DNA from: DASRIA01 sp963768885
Lineage (GTDB): Bacteria > Actinomycetota > Thermoleophilia > Solirubrobacterales > JBBDJG01
Direction: 5' to 3'
DNA: 64,000 bases
Assembly: GCA_963768885.1 (NCBI GenBank)
Contig: CAVYJN010000006.1
Coordinates: 1 to 64,000, forward strand
Position 1 is the stretch's first letter. Each line of letters begins with the position of its first letter. The position numbers and the translations under genes are program-made. Below, piece by piece: positions 56,480 to 64,000 of the stretch. The notes under the pieces are model-generated. The model ran no database searches, had not been told where the DNA came from, and was given only the letters and a program-made list of their open reading frames with translations.

Positions 56480-57079
56480 TTGTACGCCCCGCCGGTCAAC
56501 AGGTTGATCACCGAGCTCGCCAAGCTGCCCGGCATCGGGCAGCGGACGGCGCAGCGGCTCGCGTTCCACATCCTGCGGGTGCCCGAGCAGGACGCGCTCG
56601 CCCTGTCCGCGGCGATCAAGGAGGTCAAGGAGCGCATCGGCCTGTGCGAGATCTGCTTCAACCTCGCGGAGGGGCCACGTTGCCTGATCTGTCAGGACCA
56701 GCGCCGCGACAGCTCCGTCATCTGCGTCGTGGAGGAGCCCGCCGACGTGATCCCGATCGAGCGCACGCACGAGTACCGCGGCCTCTACCACGTGCTGGGC
56801 GGGGCGCTGTCGCCGATCGACGGGGTCGATCCGGAGGACCTGAAGATCGCGGAGCTCGTGCGGCGGGTCGACGAGGGCGAGGTGCAGGAGGTCGTGATCG
56901 CGACCAACCCGACGACTTCGGGGGAGGCGACGGGCTTCTACATCGCCGAGGCTCTGCGCGGGCTCGGCAAGGAGGTCGCCGTCACGCGACTTGCGAGCGG
57001 ACTGCCGGTGGGGGCCGACCTCGAGTACGCGGACGAGATCACGCTCGGCAAGGCGTTGTCGGGCCGGCGCGCGCTGTAG
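56480..57079 (+). CDS. recR: Recombination protein RecR
   Basis: A 199-residue protein of normal length. HhH motif LAKLPGIGQRTAQRLAFHIL, zinc finger C-x2-C-x8-C-x2-C (CEICFNLAEGPRCLIC), then a Toprim domain (VVEEPADVIPIE, YHVLGGALSPIDG) and VTRLASGLPVGADLEYAD. It acts with RecF/RecO in gap repair. TTG 56480 is chosen because it starts the conserved YAPPVNRLI; the GTG at 56435 overlaps ybaB and is less likely. Confidence 0.93.
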   Translation: MYAPPVNRLITELAKLPGIGQRTAQRLAFHILRVPEQDALALSAAIKEVKERIGLCEICFNLAEGPRCLICQDQRRDSSVICVVEEPADVIPIERTHEYRGLYHVLGGALSPIDGVDPEDLKIAELVRRVDEGEVQEVVIATNPTTSGEATGFYIAEALRGLGKEVAVTRLASGLPVGADLEYADEITLGKALSGRRAL

Positions 57080-57081
57080 CC

Positions 57082-57798
57082 GTGCCTTCCGCCAACGTGG
57101 AGGTGGTGCGTCGCGGCGCCGAGGCCTGGAGCCGTGGCGACCTGGACGCGATGCTGCGGGAGTACGCGCGCGACGTGGAGATCATCGACCCGGAGCGGGT
57201 GGGCGCCGGCCCGTTTCGCGGTCACGAAGCGGTGCGGCAGTTCATCGCGGAGTGGCTGGAGGCCTGGGACCGGTACGAGCTGGCGCTGGAGGCGATCGTG
57301 GACGCCGGTGACGCCGCGGTCCTCTTCCAGCGGCACAGCGGGCGGGCCAAGGGCAGCGGGATCGAGCTCGATCATCGCGGGGCGCTGCTCGTGCGGCTGC
57401 GGGGCGGCAAGATCGTGCTCCACCGGCCCTACACCCACCGCGCGGATGCGCTCGACGACGCGGGCGTGCGCCCCGGCGAGATGTGGCGCGCCATCGTCGA
57501 GCGGCTGCTGGAGGGCTACGCGGCGTGGAACCGCGGCGACCAGGAGGGACTGCTCGCGGTGGCCGGGCCCGACGTGGAGCTCGTGCCTGTTCGCTTCGAG
57601 CCCCTCGCGTTCGAGCCCGCCGGCGACCGGATGCTCGTCGAGGTCGACGTCGATGGCCGCTCACGGACCAGCGGCATCGAGCTGCGCGAGCGCTGGGCGC
57701 ACCTGTACACGCTCAGCGACGGGCGGCCGGTGCGGCTCCAGGGATTCACGAACAGCGACGAGGCCCGCAGGGCTCTCGCCTATCCTGAGGCCCCATGA
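57082..57798 (+). CDS. Two-domain SnoaL/NTF2-like protein
   Basis: 238 residues. Domain 1 (1-118) begins VPSANVEVVRRGAEAWSRGD, clearly related to the MSQENVE proteins of the island, with DVEIIDPERVGAGPFRGHEA. Domain 2 (about 135-238) repeats the pattern (LLEGYAAWNRGDQEGLLAVA, GPDVELVPVRFEP). It is thus an internal fusion of two units, like the island pairs but in one chain. GTG 57082 lies two bases after the recR stop, and the stop overlaps the lysC start as ATGA, so it is embedded in a housekeeping operon. Function unknown. Confidence 0.83.
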   Translation: MPSANVEVVRRGAEAWSRGDLDAMLREYARDVEIIDPERVGAGPFRGHEAVRQFIAEWLEAWDRYELALEAIVDAGDAAVLFQRHSGRAKGSGIELDHRGALLVRLRGGKIVLHRPYTHRADALDDAGVRPGEMWRAIVERLLEGYAAWNRGDQEGLLAVAGPDVELVPVRFEPLAFEPAGDRMLVEVDVDGRSRTSGIELRERWAHLYTLSDGRPVRLQGFTNSDEARRALAYPEAP

Positions 57799-59096
57799 GC
57801 CCAGAGCCTTCGACAGACCCGGCCGCCGGCTTGCCGGCGGACGGCATCGTGGTGATGAAGTTCGGCGGCACGTCGGTCGCCGACGCGCAGCGCCTGATCG
57901 ACGCGGCCAAGCGCATGGTCCGCGCGCGCGCGGAGGGCCACCCGGTGGTGGCCGTGCTCTCCGCCCGCGGCGAGACGACCGACCAGCTCGTCGAGATGGC
58001 TCACGAGATCTCGCGCGAGCCGCACCCTCGCGAGATGGACATGCTGCTCTCGACCGGCGAGCGCATCTCGTGCGCGCTGTGCGCGATGGCGCTCAACGAC
58101 CTCGGTACGCAGGCGATCTCGCTGTCGGGCTCGCAGGCCGGGATCGTGACCGACGCCTCGCACACCAAGGCGCGCATCCTCGACGTGCGGGCCGATCGCA
58201 TCAGGGCCGGCCTCGAGGACGGCAACGTCGTGCTGGTGGCGGGCTTCCAGGGGGTCTCGACCTCCTCGCGCGACGTCACGACGCTCGGGCGCGGCGGCTC
58301 CGACACGACGGCGGTGGCGCTCGCGGCGGCGCTCGGCGCCGAAGTGTGCGAGATCTACACGGACGTCGACGGCGTCTTCTCCGCGGACCCGCGGATCGTC
58401 CCGGACGCGCGCAAGCTGCCCGTGCTGTCCTTCGAGGAGATGCTCGAGATGTCGGCCTCCGGCGCGAAGGTCCTCCAGTTGCGGTCGGTCGAGTACGCAC
58501 GCAACTACGGCGTGCGGATCCACGTGCGCCCGAGCTTCGGAGACGGCTCCGGTACCCTCGTGCTCAGCGAGGAGGAAACGATGGAGCGCCCCCTGATCAC
58601 AGCCGTCACGCATTCCACCGAGGACGCTCGCGTGACCCTCACCGGCGTCCCCGACCGCCCCGGCATCGCCGCGCGCATCTTCGGCGCGCTGGCCGCGGCG
58701 GACGTGAACGTCGACATGATCGTCCAGAACGAGCCGGTGTCGGGCGACCGCCAGGCCGAGATCTCCTTCACTGTGCCGCGCACCGACCTGAACGTCGCGA
58801 AGCGCTCGCTCGAGGGGCTGGTCGGGGACCTCGGTCTCGACGGCGTGACCGCGGACGAGCAGATGGGCAAGGTCTCGGTCGTGGGCGCGGGGATGCGCAG
58901 CCACCCGGGGGTCGCGGCGAAGGTGTTCGAGACCCTGGGGGAGAAGCAGATAAACATCGAGATGATCTCCACCTCGCCGATCAAGATCTCCTGCGTGATC
59001 GCCGCCGACCGGGTGCCCGACGCCGTGAAGGCGCTGCACGAGGCGTTCGACCTCGGGCGGGACGCGGTTGCGGTCGAGACCGGAGGCCCGCGATGA
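57795..59096 (+). CDS. lysC: Aspartate kinase
   Basis: A 433-residue enzyme phosphorylating aspartate, the first step to lysine, threonine, methionine and diaminopimelate. Kinase domain: VVMKFGGTSVADAQRLIDAA at residues about 17-36, the SLSGSQAGIVTD region, and GRGGSDTTAVALAAALGAEV. Two C-terminal ACT domains (about 270-430, for example TLTGVPDRPGIAARIFGAL and ISTSPIKISCVI) indicate feedback control by end products. It overlaps asd by four bases. Confidence 0.95.
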   Translation: MSPEPSTDPAAGLPADGIVVMKFGGTSVADAQRLIDAAKRMVRARAEGHPVVAVLSARGETTDQLVEMAHEISREPHPREMDMLLSTGERISCALCAMALNDLGTQAISLSGSQAGIVTDASHTKARILDVRADRIRAGLEDGNVVLVAGFQGVSTSSRDVTTLGRGGSDTTAVALAAALGAEVCEIYTDVDGVFSADPRIVPDARKLPVLSFEEMLEMSASGAKVLQLRSVEYARNYGVRIHVRPSFGDGSGTLVLSEEETMERPLITAVTHSTEDARVTLTGVPDRPGIAARIFGALAAADVNVDMIVQNEPVSGDRQAEISFTVPRTDLNVAKRSLEGLVGDLGLDGVTADEQMGKVSVVGAGMRSHPGVAAKVFETLGEKQINIEMISTSPIKISCVIAADRVPDAVKALHEAFDLGRDAVAVETGGPR

Positions 59097-60142
59097 GCGC
59101 CTCCGCTCCCCGCGTCGCGGTGGTCGGCGCCACCGGCGCGGTCGGCTCCACGATGCTGAAGGTGATGGGCGAGCGTCGCTTCGATGCCCGCGAGGTGGTG
59201 CCGCTCGCCTCCGAGCGCTCCGCCGGGCGCACGGTGGCGTTCGGTGACGAGCAGCTCGAGGTGCGCGCGCTGCGCGACGACGCGATCGAGGGATTCGACA
59301 TCGCGCTCTTCTCCGCGGGCGGCGGCGTCTCGCGCGAGTGGGCGCCGCGCTTTCGCGACGCCGCGTGCGTCGTCGTCGACAACTCGAGCGCGTGGCGGAT
59401 GGAGCCGAACGTGCCGCTGATCGTCGCGGAGGTCAATCCGGAGGCGCTCGATCGCCACGAGGGGATCGTCGCGAACCCGAACTGCTCGACGATGCAGATG
59501 GTGATGGCGCTGAAGCCGATCCTCGACGCCGTCGGGATCGAGCGCGTGATCGTGTCGACCTATCAGTCGACGTCGGGCACCGGCCAGAACGCGGTGCGCG
59601 AGCTGTGGGACCAGACCGAGGCGGTGCTCGGCGAGCGGGCGGTGCAGTCGTCCGTCTATCCGCACCAGATCGCGTTCAACGTGCTCCCGCAGGTCGAGAC
59701 GTTCAAGGACGGCGACGACTACACCACCGAGGAGCGCAAGATGATGGCCGAGACCCGCAAGATCCTCGGCCGCGACGACATCCCGATCTCCGCGACATGC
59801 GTGCGCGTGCCGGTCCACACCGGTCACTCGGAGTCGGTGAACGTGCAGACCGCCGAGGACCTCTCGCCCGAGCGCTGCCGCGAGATCCTGAGCGCGTTCC
59901 CGGGCGTCGTGGTGGTGGACGATCCCGGCGCCGGGCGTTACCCGATGCCGGTGGACGCGGCCGGAAGGGACGAGGTGTTCGTGGGCCGCATCCGGCGCGA
60001 CCCCTCGCACGAGCGCTGCCTCAACCTGTGGATCGTCGGAGACAATCTCCGCAAGGGCGCCGCCACGAACGCCGTGCAGGTCGCCGACCTGCTGGTGCAG
60101 CGCGGCCTGATCGGCTCACGCCCACGGGCGCTGGCGGGCTGA
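59093..60142 (+). CDS. asd: Aspartate-semialdehyde dehydrogenase
   Basis: A 349-residue enzyme reducing aspartyl phosphate to the semialdehyde with NADPH, directly after aspartate kinase in the pathway. NADP-binding VAVVGATGAVGSTMLKVM; catalytic Cys131 in NPNCSTMQM; substrate-binding CVRVPVHTGHSESV with the active His. It overlaps lysC (ATGA) and is overlapped at its 3' end by the next gene. Confidence 0.96.
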   Translation: MSASAPRVAVVGATGAVGSTMLKVMGERRFDAREVVPLASERSAGRTVAFGDEQLEVRALRDDAIEGFDIALFSAGGGVSREWAPRFRDAACVVVDNSSAWRMEPNVPLIVAEVNPEALDRHEGIVANPNCSTMQMVMALKPILDAVGIERVIVSTYQSTSGTGQNAVRELWDQTEAVLGERAVQSSVYPHQIAFNVLPQVETFKDGDDYTTEERKMMAETRKILGRDDIPISATCVRVPVHTGHSESVNVQTAEDLSPERCREILSAFPGVVVVDDPGAGRYPMPVDAAGRDEVFVGRIRRDPSHERCLNLWIVGDNLRKGAATNAVQVADLLVQRGLIGSRPRALAG

Positions 60143-61518
60143 CCCGAGGCGCGGCCGCGCTGCTCCTGGCGCTGGTGCTCGCGGCGCCGGCCGTCGCGCG
60201 CGCCGACGTCCCCCCGCCGCCACGCGACACCTATGCGGAGGCGAAGCGGCCCGACCAGGTCGTGCTGACATGGAAGTCGGGGACCGATCCCGCGCCGCCG
60301 CTCGAGTTGTACGCGGTCTACCGCGACGGCGTGCGCCTCGGGGAGATCGCCGAGCCGCGCTTCGAGGACGAGTGGCTGCTCGCGGGCAAGACCTACGAAT
60401 ACGTCGTGCGCACCGTCGGCGCCGACGGCGAGAGCGCCGACTCCCCGGCCGCCCGCATCACGACGCCGCCCTCGCGAGCGTTCGAGATCGGCCCCTATCT
60501 CCAGCAGCTCTCGCCGACCGGCGCCGCGGTGGTCTGGCAGACCTACGATCCCGCGACCACGGCGCTCCACTTCGGCCCGGCCGGGGGCCCGCTCCAGCCG
60601 GTCGAGCGCGACCCGGAGCTGACGCGCAGGCACGTCGTGCCCCTGGGCGGGCTCGCTCCCGCGGCCACCTACGAGTACCGGTGGGAGTCCGACGGAAAGC
60701 TCGGGTCCGCGTCGCGCTTCACGACCCCGCCGGCCGCTCCGCGCGAGTTCACGTTCGGCGTGATCGGCGACTTCGGCATCGGCACGGCGGCCGCGCGCTC
60801 CAACCTGCGGCGCCTGTCCGCCGATCCGCGGGTCGACTTCGCGATCACGACCGGCGACAACGCGCAGATCTACGGCACCGAGGAGGAGTACCGGAGCTTC
60901 GTGCTCGGACCGCTGCGCGACCTGATCGCGACGAAGCCCTTCTGGCCGAGCGTCGGCAACCACGACTACTACAACCTCCCGAACTACAAGCGGTTCTTCG
61001 CCCTGCCCAACGGGGGCCTGCACTACAGCTTCACCTACGGAGGGGTGCTGTTCCTGGCGCTCGACTCCGTGCGCTTCGACGGCGCCCAGAGGCGGTGGCT
61101 GCGCCGCGAGCTGCGACGCTCCACCGCCCGCTGCAAGGTCGCCTACTTCCACCACCCGCTGTGGTCGAGCGGTCGCGGCTACCGCGGCCATGCGCGCCAT
61201 CTGCGCCGCGCGCGCTTCGTCCCGATCCTGCAGAAGGGTGGGGTCGACCTCGTGCTGAACGGCCACATGCAGAACTACGAGCGCTCGAAGCCGCTGCGCT
61301 CGGGCCGCCGCAGCCGGCGCGGCATCGTGTACGTCGTGACGGGCGGCGGCGGGGCAAGCCTGAACCCGTTCGTCACGCGCCGCCGGCCGAAATGGTCGGC
61401 GCGCAGGGGCATGTTCCACCACCGGCTGCGCATCAGGGTCGCGCACCACCTGTTCCACGGCAGCGCGATCGACGCCGCCGGCAACACGCGCGACCGGTTC
61501 GAGGTGCCTTGCCGCTGA
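60139..61518 (+). CDS. Secreted purple-acid-phosphatase-like metallophosphoesterase
   Basis: About 459 residues. A signal peptide (AALLLALVLAAPAVARA), a fibronectin-like N-terminal domain (VVLTWKSGTDPAPPLELYAV), a second one (about 115-195), and a calcineurin-like phosphoesterase: GVIGDFGIG, TTGDNAQIYG, SVGNHDYYN, YFHHPLWSSG, LNGHMQNYER. The last motif is normally GHxHxYER; Gln replaces the second His, which may weaken one metal site. No ATG/GTG/TTG precedes the signal peptide in frame. CTG 60139, overlapping the asd stop as CTGA, is proposed, so the start is uncertain. Confidence 0.78.
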   Translation: MTRGAAALLLALVLAAPAVARADVPPPPRDTYAEAKRPDQVVLTWKSGTDPAPPLELYAVYRDGVRLGEIAEPRFEDEWLLAGKTYEYVVRTVGADGESADSPAARITTPPSRAFEIGPYLQQLSPTGAAVVWQTYDPATTALHFGPAGGPLQPVERDPELTRRHVVPLGGLAPAATYEYRWESDGKLGSASRFTTPPAAPREFTFGVIGDFGIGTAAARSNLRRLSADPRVDFAITTGDNAQIYGTEEEYRSFVLGPLRDLIATKPFWPSVGNHDYYNLPNYKRFFALPNGGLHYSFTYGGVLFLALDSVRFDGAQRRWLRRELRRSTARCKVAYFHHPLWSSGRGYRGHARHLRRARFVPILQKGGVDLVLNGHMQNYERSKPLRSGRRSRRGIVYVVTGGGGASLNPFVTRRRPKWSARRGMFHHRLRIRVAHHLFHGSAIDAAGNTRDRFEVPCR

Positions 61519-61560
61519 ACCCGAAACTTCCGGTCTCCAGCCGCGTTTAAGCGGCCGAGC

Positions 61561-63714
61561 ATGCGCGGGGTGGGGCACATAGTCACGCTTGTCGCCGTGG
61601 CGATCCTGGCCGCGGCGCCGGCGGCCTCGGCCGCGGTGACGGTCGGCCACTCCGGTTGGGAGTGGGGGAACCCGAGCCCGCAGGGCAAGACCATCAACGC
61701 GCTCGAGTTCGACGGCGCGCGGGGATATGCCGCAGGCGAGTTCGGGACGCTGCTGAGCACGGACGACGGCGGCGAGACCTGGCGCGGCTCGGCCACGGGC
61801 CTGACCGTCTCGCTCGAGCGCATCAGCCTGATCGACGTGGACTCCGTCGTGGTCGGCGGAGGATGCTCGCTGCGCCGTTCCGACGACGGCGGCCAGACCT
61901 TCACGCGGCTGCCCTGGACCGCGACCGACCTGCGCTGCTCCTCCGAGGTGGCGGCGGTCGACTTCCCCGCCGACCAAACGGGTTACGTCGCGCTCGACGA
62001 CGGTTCGGTGCTCGCCACCGCCGACGGGGGGCGCACCTGGTCGCGCAGGACGTCGATCCCGGGTGCGGGAAGCCAATCGTCCAGGCCGACGGACGTCGCG
62101 TTCCTCACGCGGGACACGGGCGTGGCGCTGAGCCTCTCCGGCCGGATCTACCGCACGACCGACGGAGCGAGCTCCTGGAGCCTGGTTCACGAGGGCAGCG
62201 GCGGGCTCAACGCCGTCCACTTCGCTTCTCCGCTCGTGGGTTACGCCGTGGGCACCGCCGGGGCCGTGCTGCGCACGGCCGACGGCGGGCTCACCTGGTT
62301 GTCGTTGGGGCAGACCGGCTTGGTGGGCCTGCGGAGCATCCGCTGCGCGAGCCCGCTCGCATGCTTGATCACCACCGGCAACCAGACGATCGCCCGCACG
62401 GTGGATGGAGGTACGACCTGGTCCGCGGTCACTCCCTCGACCCAGAGGATCCTGGCGGCGGCCTTCAGCTCGCCCACCCGCGCGGTCGCTGCCGGCGAGG
62501 CGGGGGCGACCGTGCTCTCCGACGACTCCGGAGCGACCTGGCGCCCGGCGGGCAAGCGCCTGGGCACGTCGTTCGAACGGGTCCGCGCGCTCTCCTCTTC
62601 GGTGGCCTTCGCGGCCGGCCACGACGCGGGACTGGCGCGAACCACCGACGGTGGCGTGACTTGGTCCGAGGTCGGGGTGTCGACGTCCGAGGACGTGATC
62701 GACGTCTCGTTCGTGGACGAGCGGACCGGGTACGCGCTCGACGCCGCGGGGACCCTGCTGCGCACCGACAACGGCGGAGAGTCGTGGCAGATCCTCAACA
62801 CCGGCACCGCCTCCCGCCCGCAGGCCGTGCTCGCGCTCGGCGACCAGACCGTGCTGCTCGTGGGGCCCAAGGGCGTCCTGCGCTCCACCGACGGCGGCGA
62901 GTCGTTCACGCGCGTGCGCGGTCGGCTGCTCAACCGCTCGAAGCTGTTCAACGTGGACCGCGGCAACGGGTCCGTGTTCGTCTTCGGGTCGAAGAACATC
63001 CTCGTCTCCACGACCGCGGGCCGCACGTGGAAGAAGGTCCGGCTGCCGCGCAAGACGCTGATCCAGGGGGTCGACTTCGTCACCGCCCGCAGCGGCTTCG
63101 CGCTCGGGCAGGACGGCCAGCTCTTCAAGACGCGCAATCGCGGCGAGCGGTGGCTCGACCTGTCGGGTGTCGGCAACGACGACGCGACCGGGATCTCGTT
63201 CTCGACGCCCTCGCGCGGCTACCTGACGCTGAAGCGATTCGGCTCCGACCCTTACGGCTACCTGCTGCGCACGACGGACGGCGGGCGCACCTGGCGGCCT
63301 CAGCTCGTCGGCACGGACGAGCCGTCGCCCGAGGGACTGGTCGCGACCGGCCCGAGCTCGGCCTTCCTGCTGGCCGACAGCCGCACGCTGTTGTTCACGC
63401 GCAGCGGCGGCGACCGCGGGGACCCCTCCAAGGTGACGCTCCGCACGAAGCGGCGCACGGTCAGGCGGCGCGCGGTGATCCGCGTGACCGGCCGCGTGTC
63501 GGGCGCGAAGGGCGGCGCGCAGGTCGTCGTCTCGCGCCGCGAGCGAGGCGAGCGGGGATGGGTGTCCCAGACCGCGACGGTGGCGTCCAACGGCACTTTC
63601 TCCACGACCTGGAAGCTTTCGAAGACCGCCGCGTTCGTGGCCCAGTGGGCCGGCGACCAGGACAGCGCGGGCGACGGGTCGCCCCCGCTCGTGGTGCACG
63701 CGAAGCGCCGGTAG
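61561..63714 (+). CDS. Secreted Ycf48/BNR-repeat beta-propeller protein
   Basis: A 717-residue protein with a signal peptide (VTLVAVAILAAAPAASAAV) and about a dozen repeats of the form S-x-DGG-x-TW (STDDGGETWRG, RTVDGGTTWSAV, RTDNGGESWQIL). This gives a large propeller of the Ycf48/sialidase-like BNR type but without sialidase catalytic residues. The last 110 residues form a separate beta domain rich in Arg/Lys (LRTKRRTVRRRAVIRVTGRV). It may be a cell-surface binding protein. Confidence 0.83.
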   Translation: MRGVGHIVTLVAVAILAAAPAASAAVTVGHSGWEWGNPSPQGKTINALEFDGARGYAAGEFGTLLSTDDGGETWRGSATGLTVSLERISLIDVDSVVVGGGCSLRRSDDGGQTFTRLPWTATDLRCSSEVAAVDFPADQTGYVALDDGSVLATADGGRTWSRRTSIPGAGSQSSRPTDVAFLTRDTGVALSLSGRIYRTTDGASSWSLVHEGSGGLNAVHFASPLVGYAVGTAGAVLRTADGGLTWLSLGQTGLVGLRSIRCASPLACLITTGNQTIARTVDGGTTWSAVTPSTQRILAAAFSSPTRAVAAGEAGATVLSDDSGATWRPAGKRLGTSFERVRALSSSVAFAAGHDAGLARTTDGGVTWSEVGVSTSEDVIDVSFVDERTGYALDAAGTLLRTDNGGESWQILNTGTASRPQAVLALGDQTVLLVGPKGVLRSTDGGESFTRVRGRLLNRSKLFNVDRGNGSVFVFGSKNILVSTTAGRTWKKVRLPRKTLIQGVDFVTARSGFALGQDGQLFKTRNRGERWLDLSGVGNDDATGISFSTPSRGYLTLKRFGSDPYGYLLRTTDGGRTWRPQLVGTDEPSPEGLVATGPSSAFLLADSRTLLFTRSGGDRGDPSKVTLRTKRRTVRRRAVIRVTGRVSGAKGGAQVVVSRRERGERGWVSQTATVASNGTFSTTWKLSKTAAFVAQWAGDQDSAGDGSPPLVVHAKRR

Positions 63715-63784
63715 CTCGGCCCAGCAGTTGCTTCGGCAGTGCTATGTTCGTGGCCACACAGTTTGAGCGGCGAGAGGGGCGGAG

Positions 63785-64000
63785 ATGAGTGCTCACCGGC
63801 GATGGCATGCCCGTGCGTGGTTGGTCATGGCATGCGGGCTTGCGACCTGGGCGATGGCGTCCGGTTCGGCGCTCGCGACGCATGTTCAATGCGGCGACAC
63901 GATCACGGTGGGCACGACGCTGGATAGTGATCTCGTCAACTGCCCGGCGGACGGGATCATCATCCGAGGACAGGGGATGACACTGGACCTCGGCGGCCAC
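63785..64000 (+). CDS. Secreted beta-helix (NosD-like) protein, copy D, cut by window end
   Basis: The first 72 codons: a signal peptide (WLVMACGLATWAMASGSALA) and the family cap CGDTITVGTTLDSDLVNC, then the first helix turn. The ribosome site GGCGGAG lies before ATG 63785. The cap matches copies A-C. Confidence 0.85.
   Translation, partial: MSAHRRWHARAWLVMACGLATWAMASGSALATHVQCGDTITVGTTLDSDLVNCPADGIIIRGQGMTLDLGGH

Noticed and set aside
59938..63699. A 1253-codon open frame on the minus strand
   Set aside because: It is antisense to asd, the phosphoesterase and the propeller gene, has Arg/Ala/Gly-rich composition with no domain, and is a side effect of high GC.

Overview
The window is a high-GC chromosomal segment from an actinobacterium, most likely of the class Thermoleophilia (Solirubrobacterales-like). 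This rests on GC-rich codon use with frequent GTG/TTG starts, a large-type SRP RNA beside dnaX-ybaB-recR, and many small SnoaL/NTF2-like proteins starting MSQENVE, a family I associate with this class. No plasmid, phage or CRISPR signature was seen. Several genes carry frameshifts, so both genuine decay and assembly errors must be kept in mind.

Layout. 1-8.04 kb: a sulfatase module (tandem DUF1269-arylsulfatase units, a separate DUF1269 gene, a SulP transporter and a START-like protein) ending at a 3' fragment of tRNA-Ser(UGA), so it is probably the end of an integrated island. 8.1-31.9 kb: mostly backbone. It holds a frameshifted Baeyer-Villiger-type monooxygenase, a 19-residue membrane microprotein, DUF389, tRNA-Ser(GGA), a DUF1232 protein, a seven-PAS histidine kinase with two response regulators, a membrane cluster (two YihY proteins, CorA, AI-2E exporter family), a large PKD-domain secreted protein, MreB, a stand-alone B12-binding protein with a photoreceptor-type motif, a beta-helix protein, and an arsR-arsM pair.

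32.2-46.99 kb: the accessory region. An intact tRNA-Val(CAC) at 46.9 kb is followed, on the side of its 3' end, by three partial copies of that tRNA 3' end at 41.3, 35.9 and 33.5 kb. This is the pattern left by repeated site-specific integration. The segments between them hold at least eleven SnoaL-like genes plus fragments, an integrase remnant, a broken formylglycine-generating enzyme, a broken arylsulfatase fused to a broken adenylate cyclase, and beta-helix proteins. The SnoaL genes form alternating pairs. A nearly identical promoter/start module (GATACT, then ATG 15 bases after its first base) begins each pair, and a TAG-GCG-ATG junction joins its two members, while the coding interiors diverge strongly.

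47-64 kb: backbone. It holds a galactose-oxidase-like secreted protein, a DUF6220-like membrane protein, SRP RNA, a GT-C-like membrane protein, two methyltransferase-type proteins with overlapping ends, and then dnaX-ybaB-recR-(double SnoaL)-lysC-asd-phosphoesterase as a compact, overlapping run. A secreted Ycf48-like beta-propeller and the start of another beta-helix protein follow. The run links DNA replication/repair to the first two steps of the aspartate amino-acid pathway.
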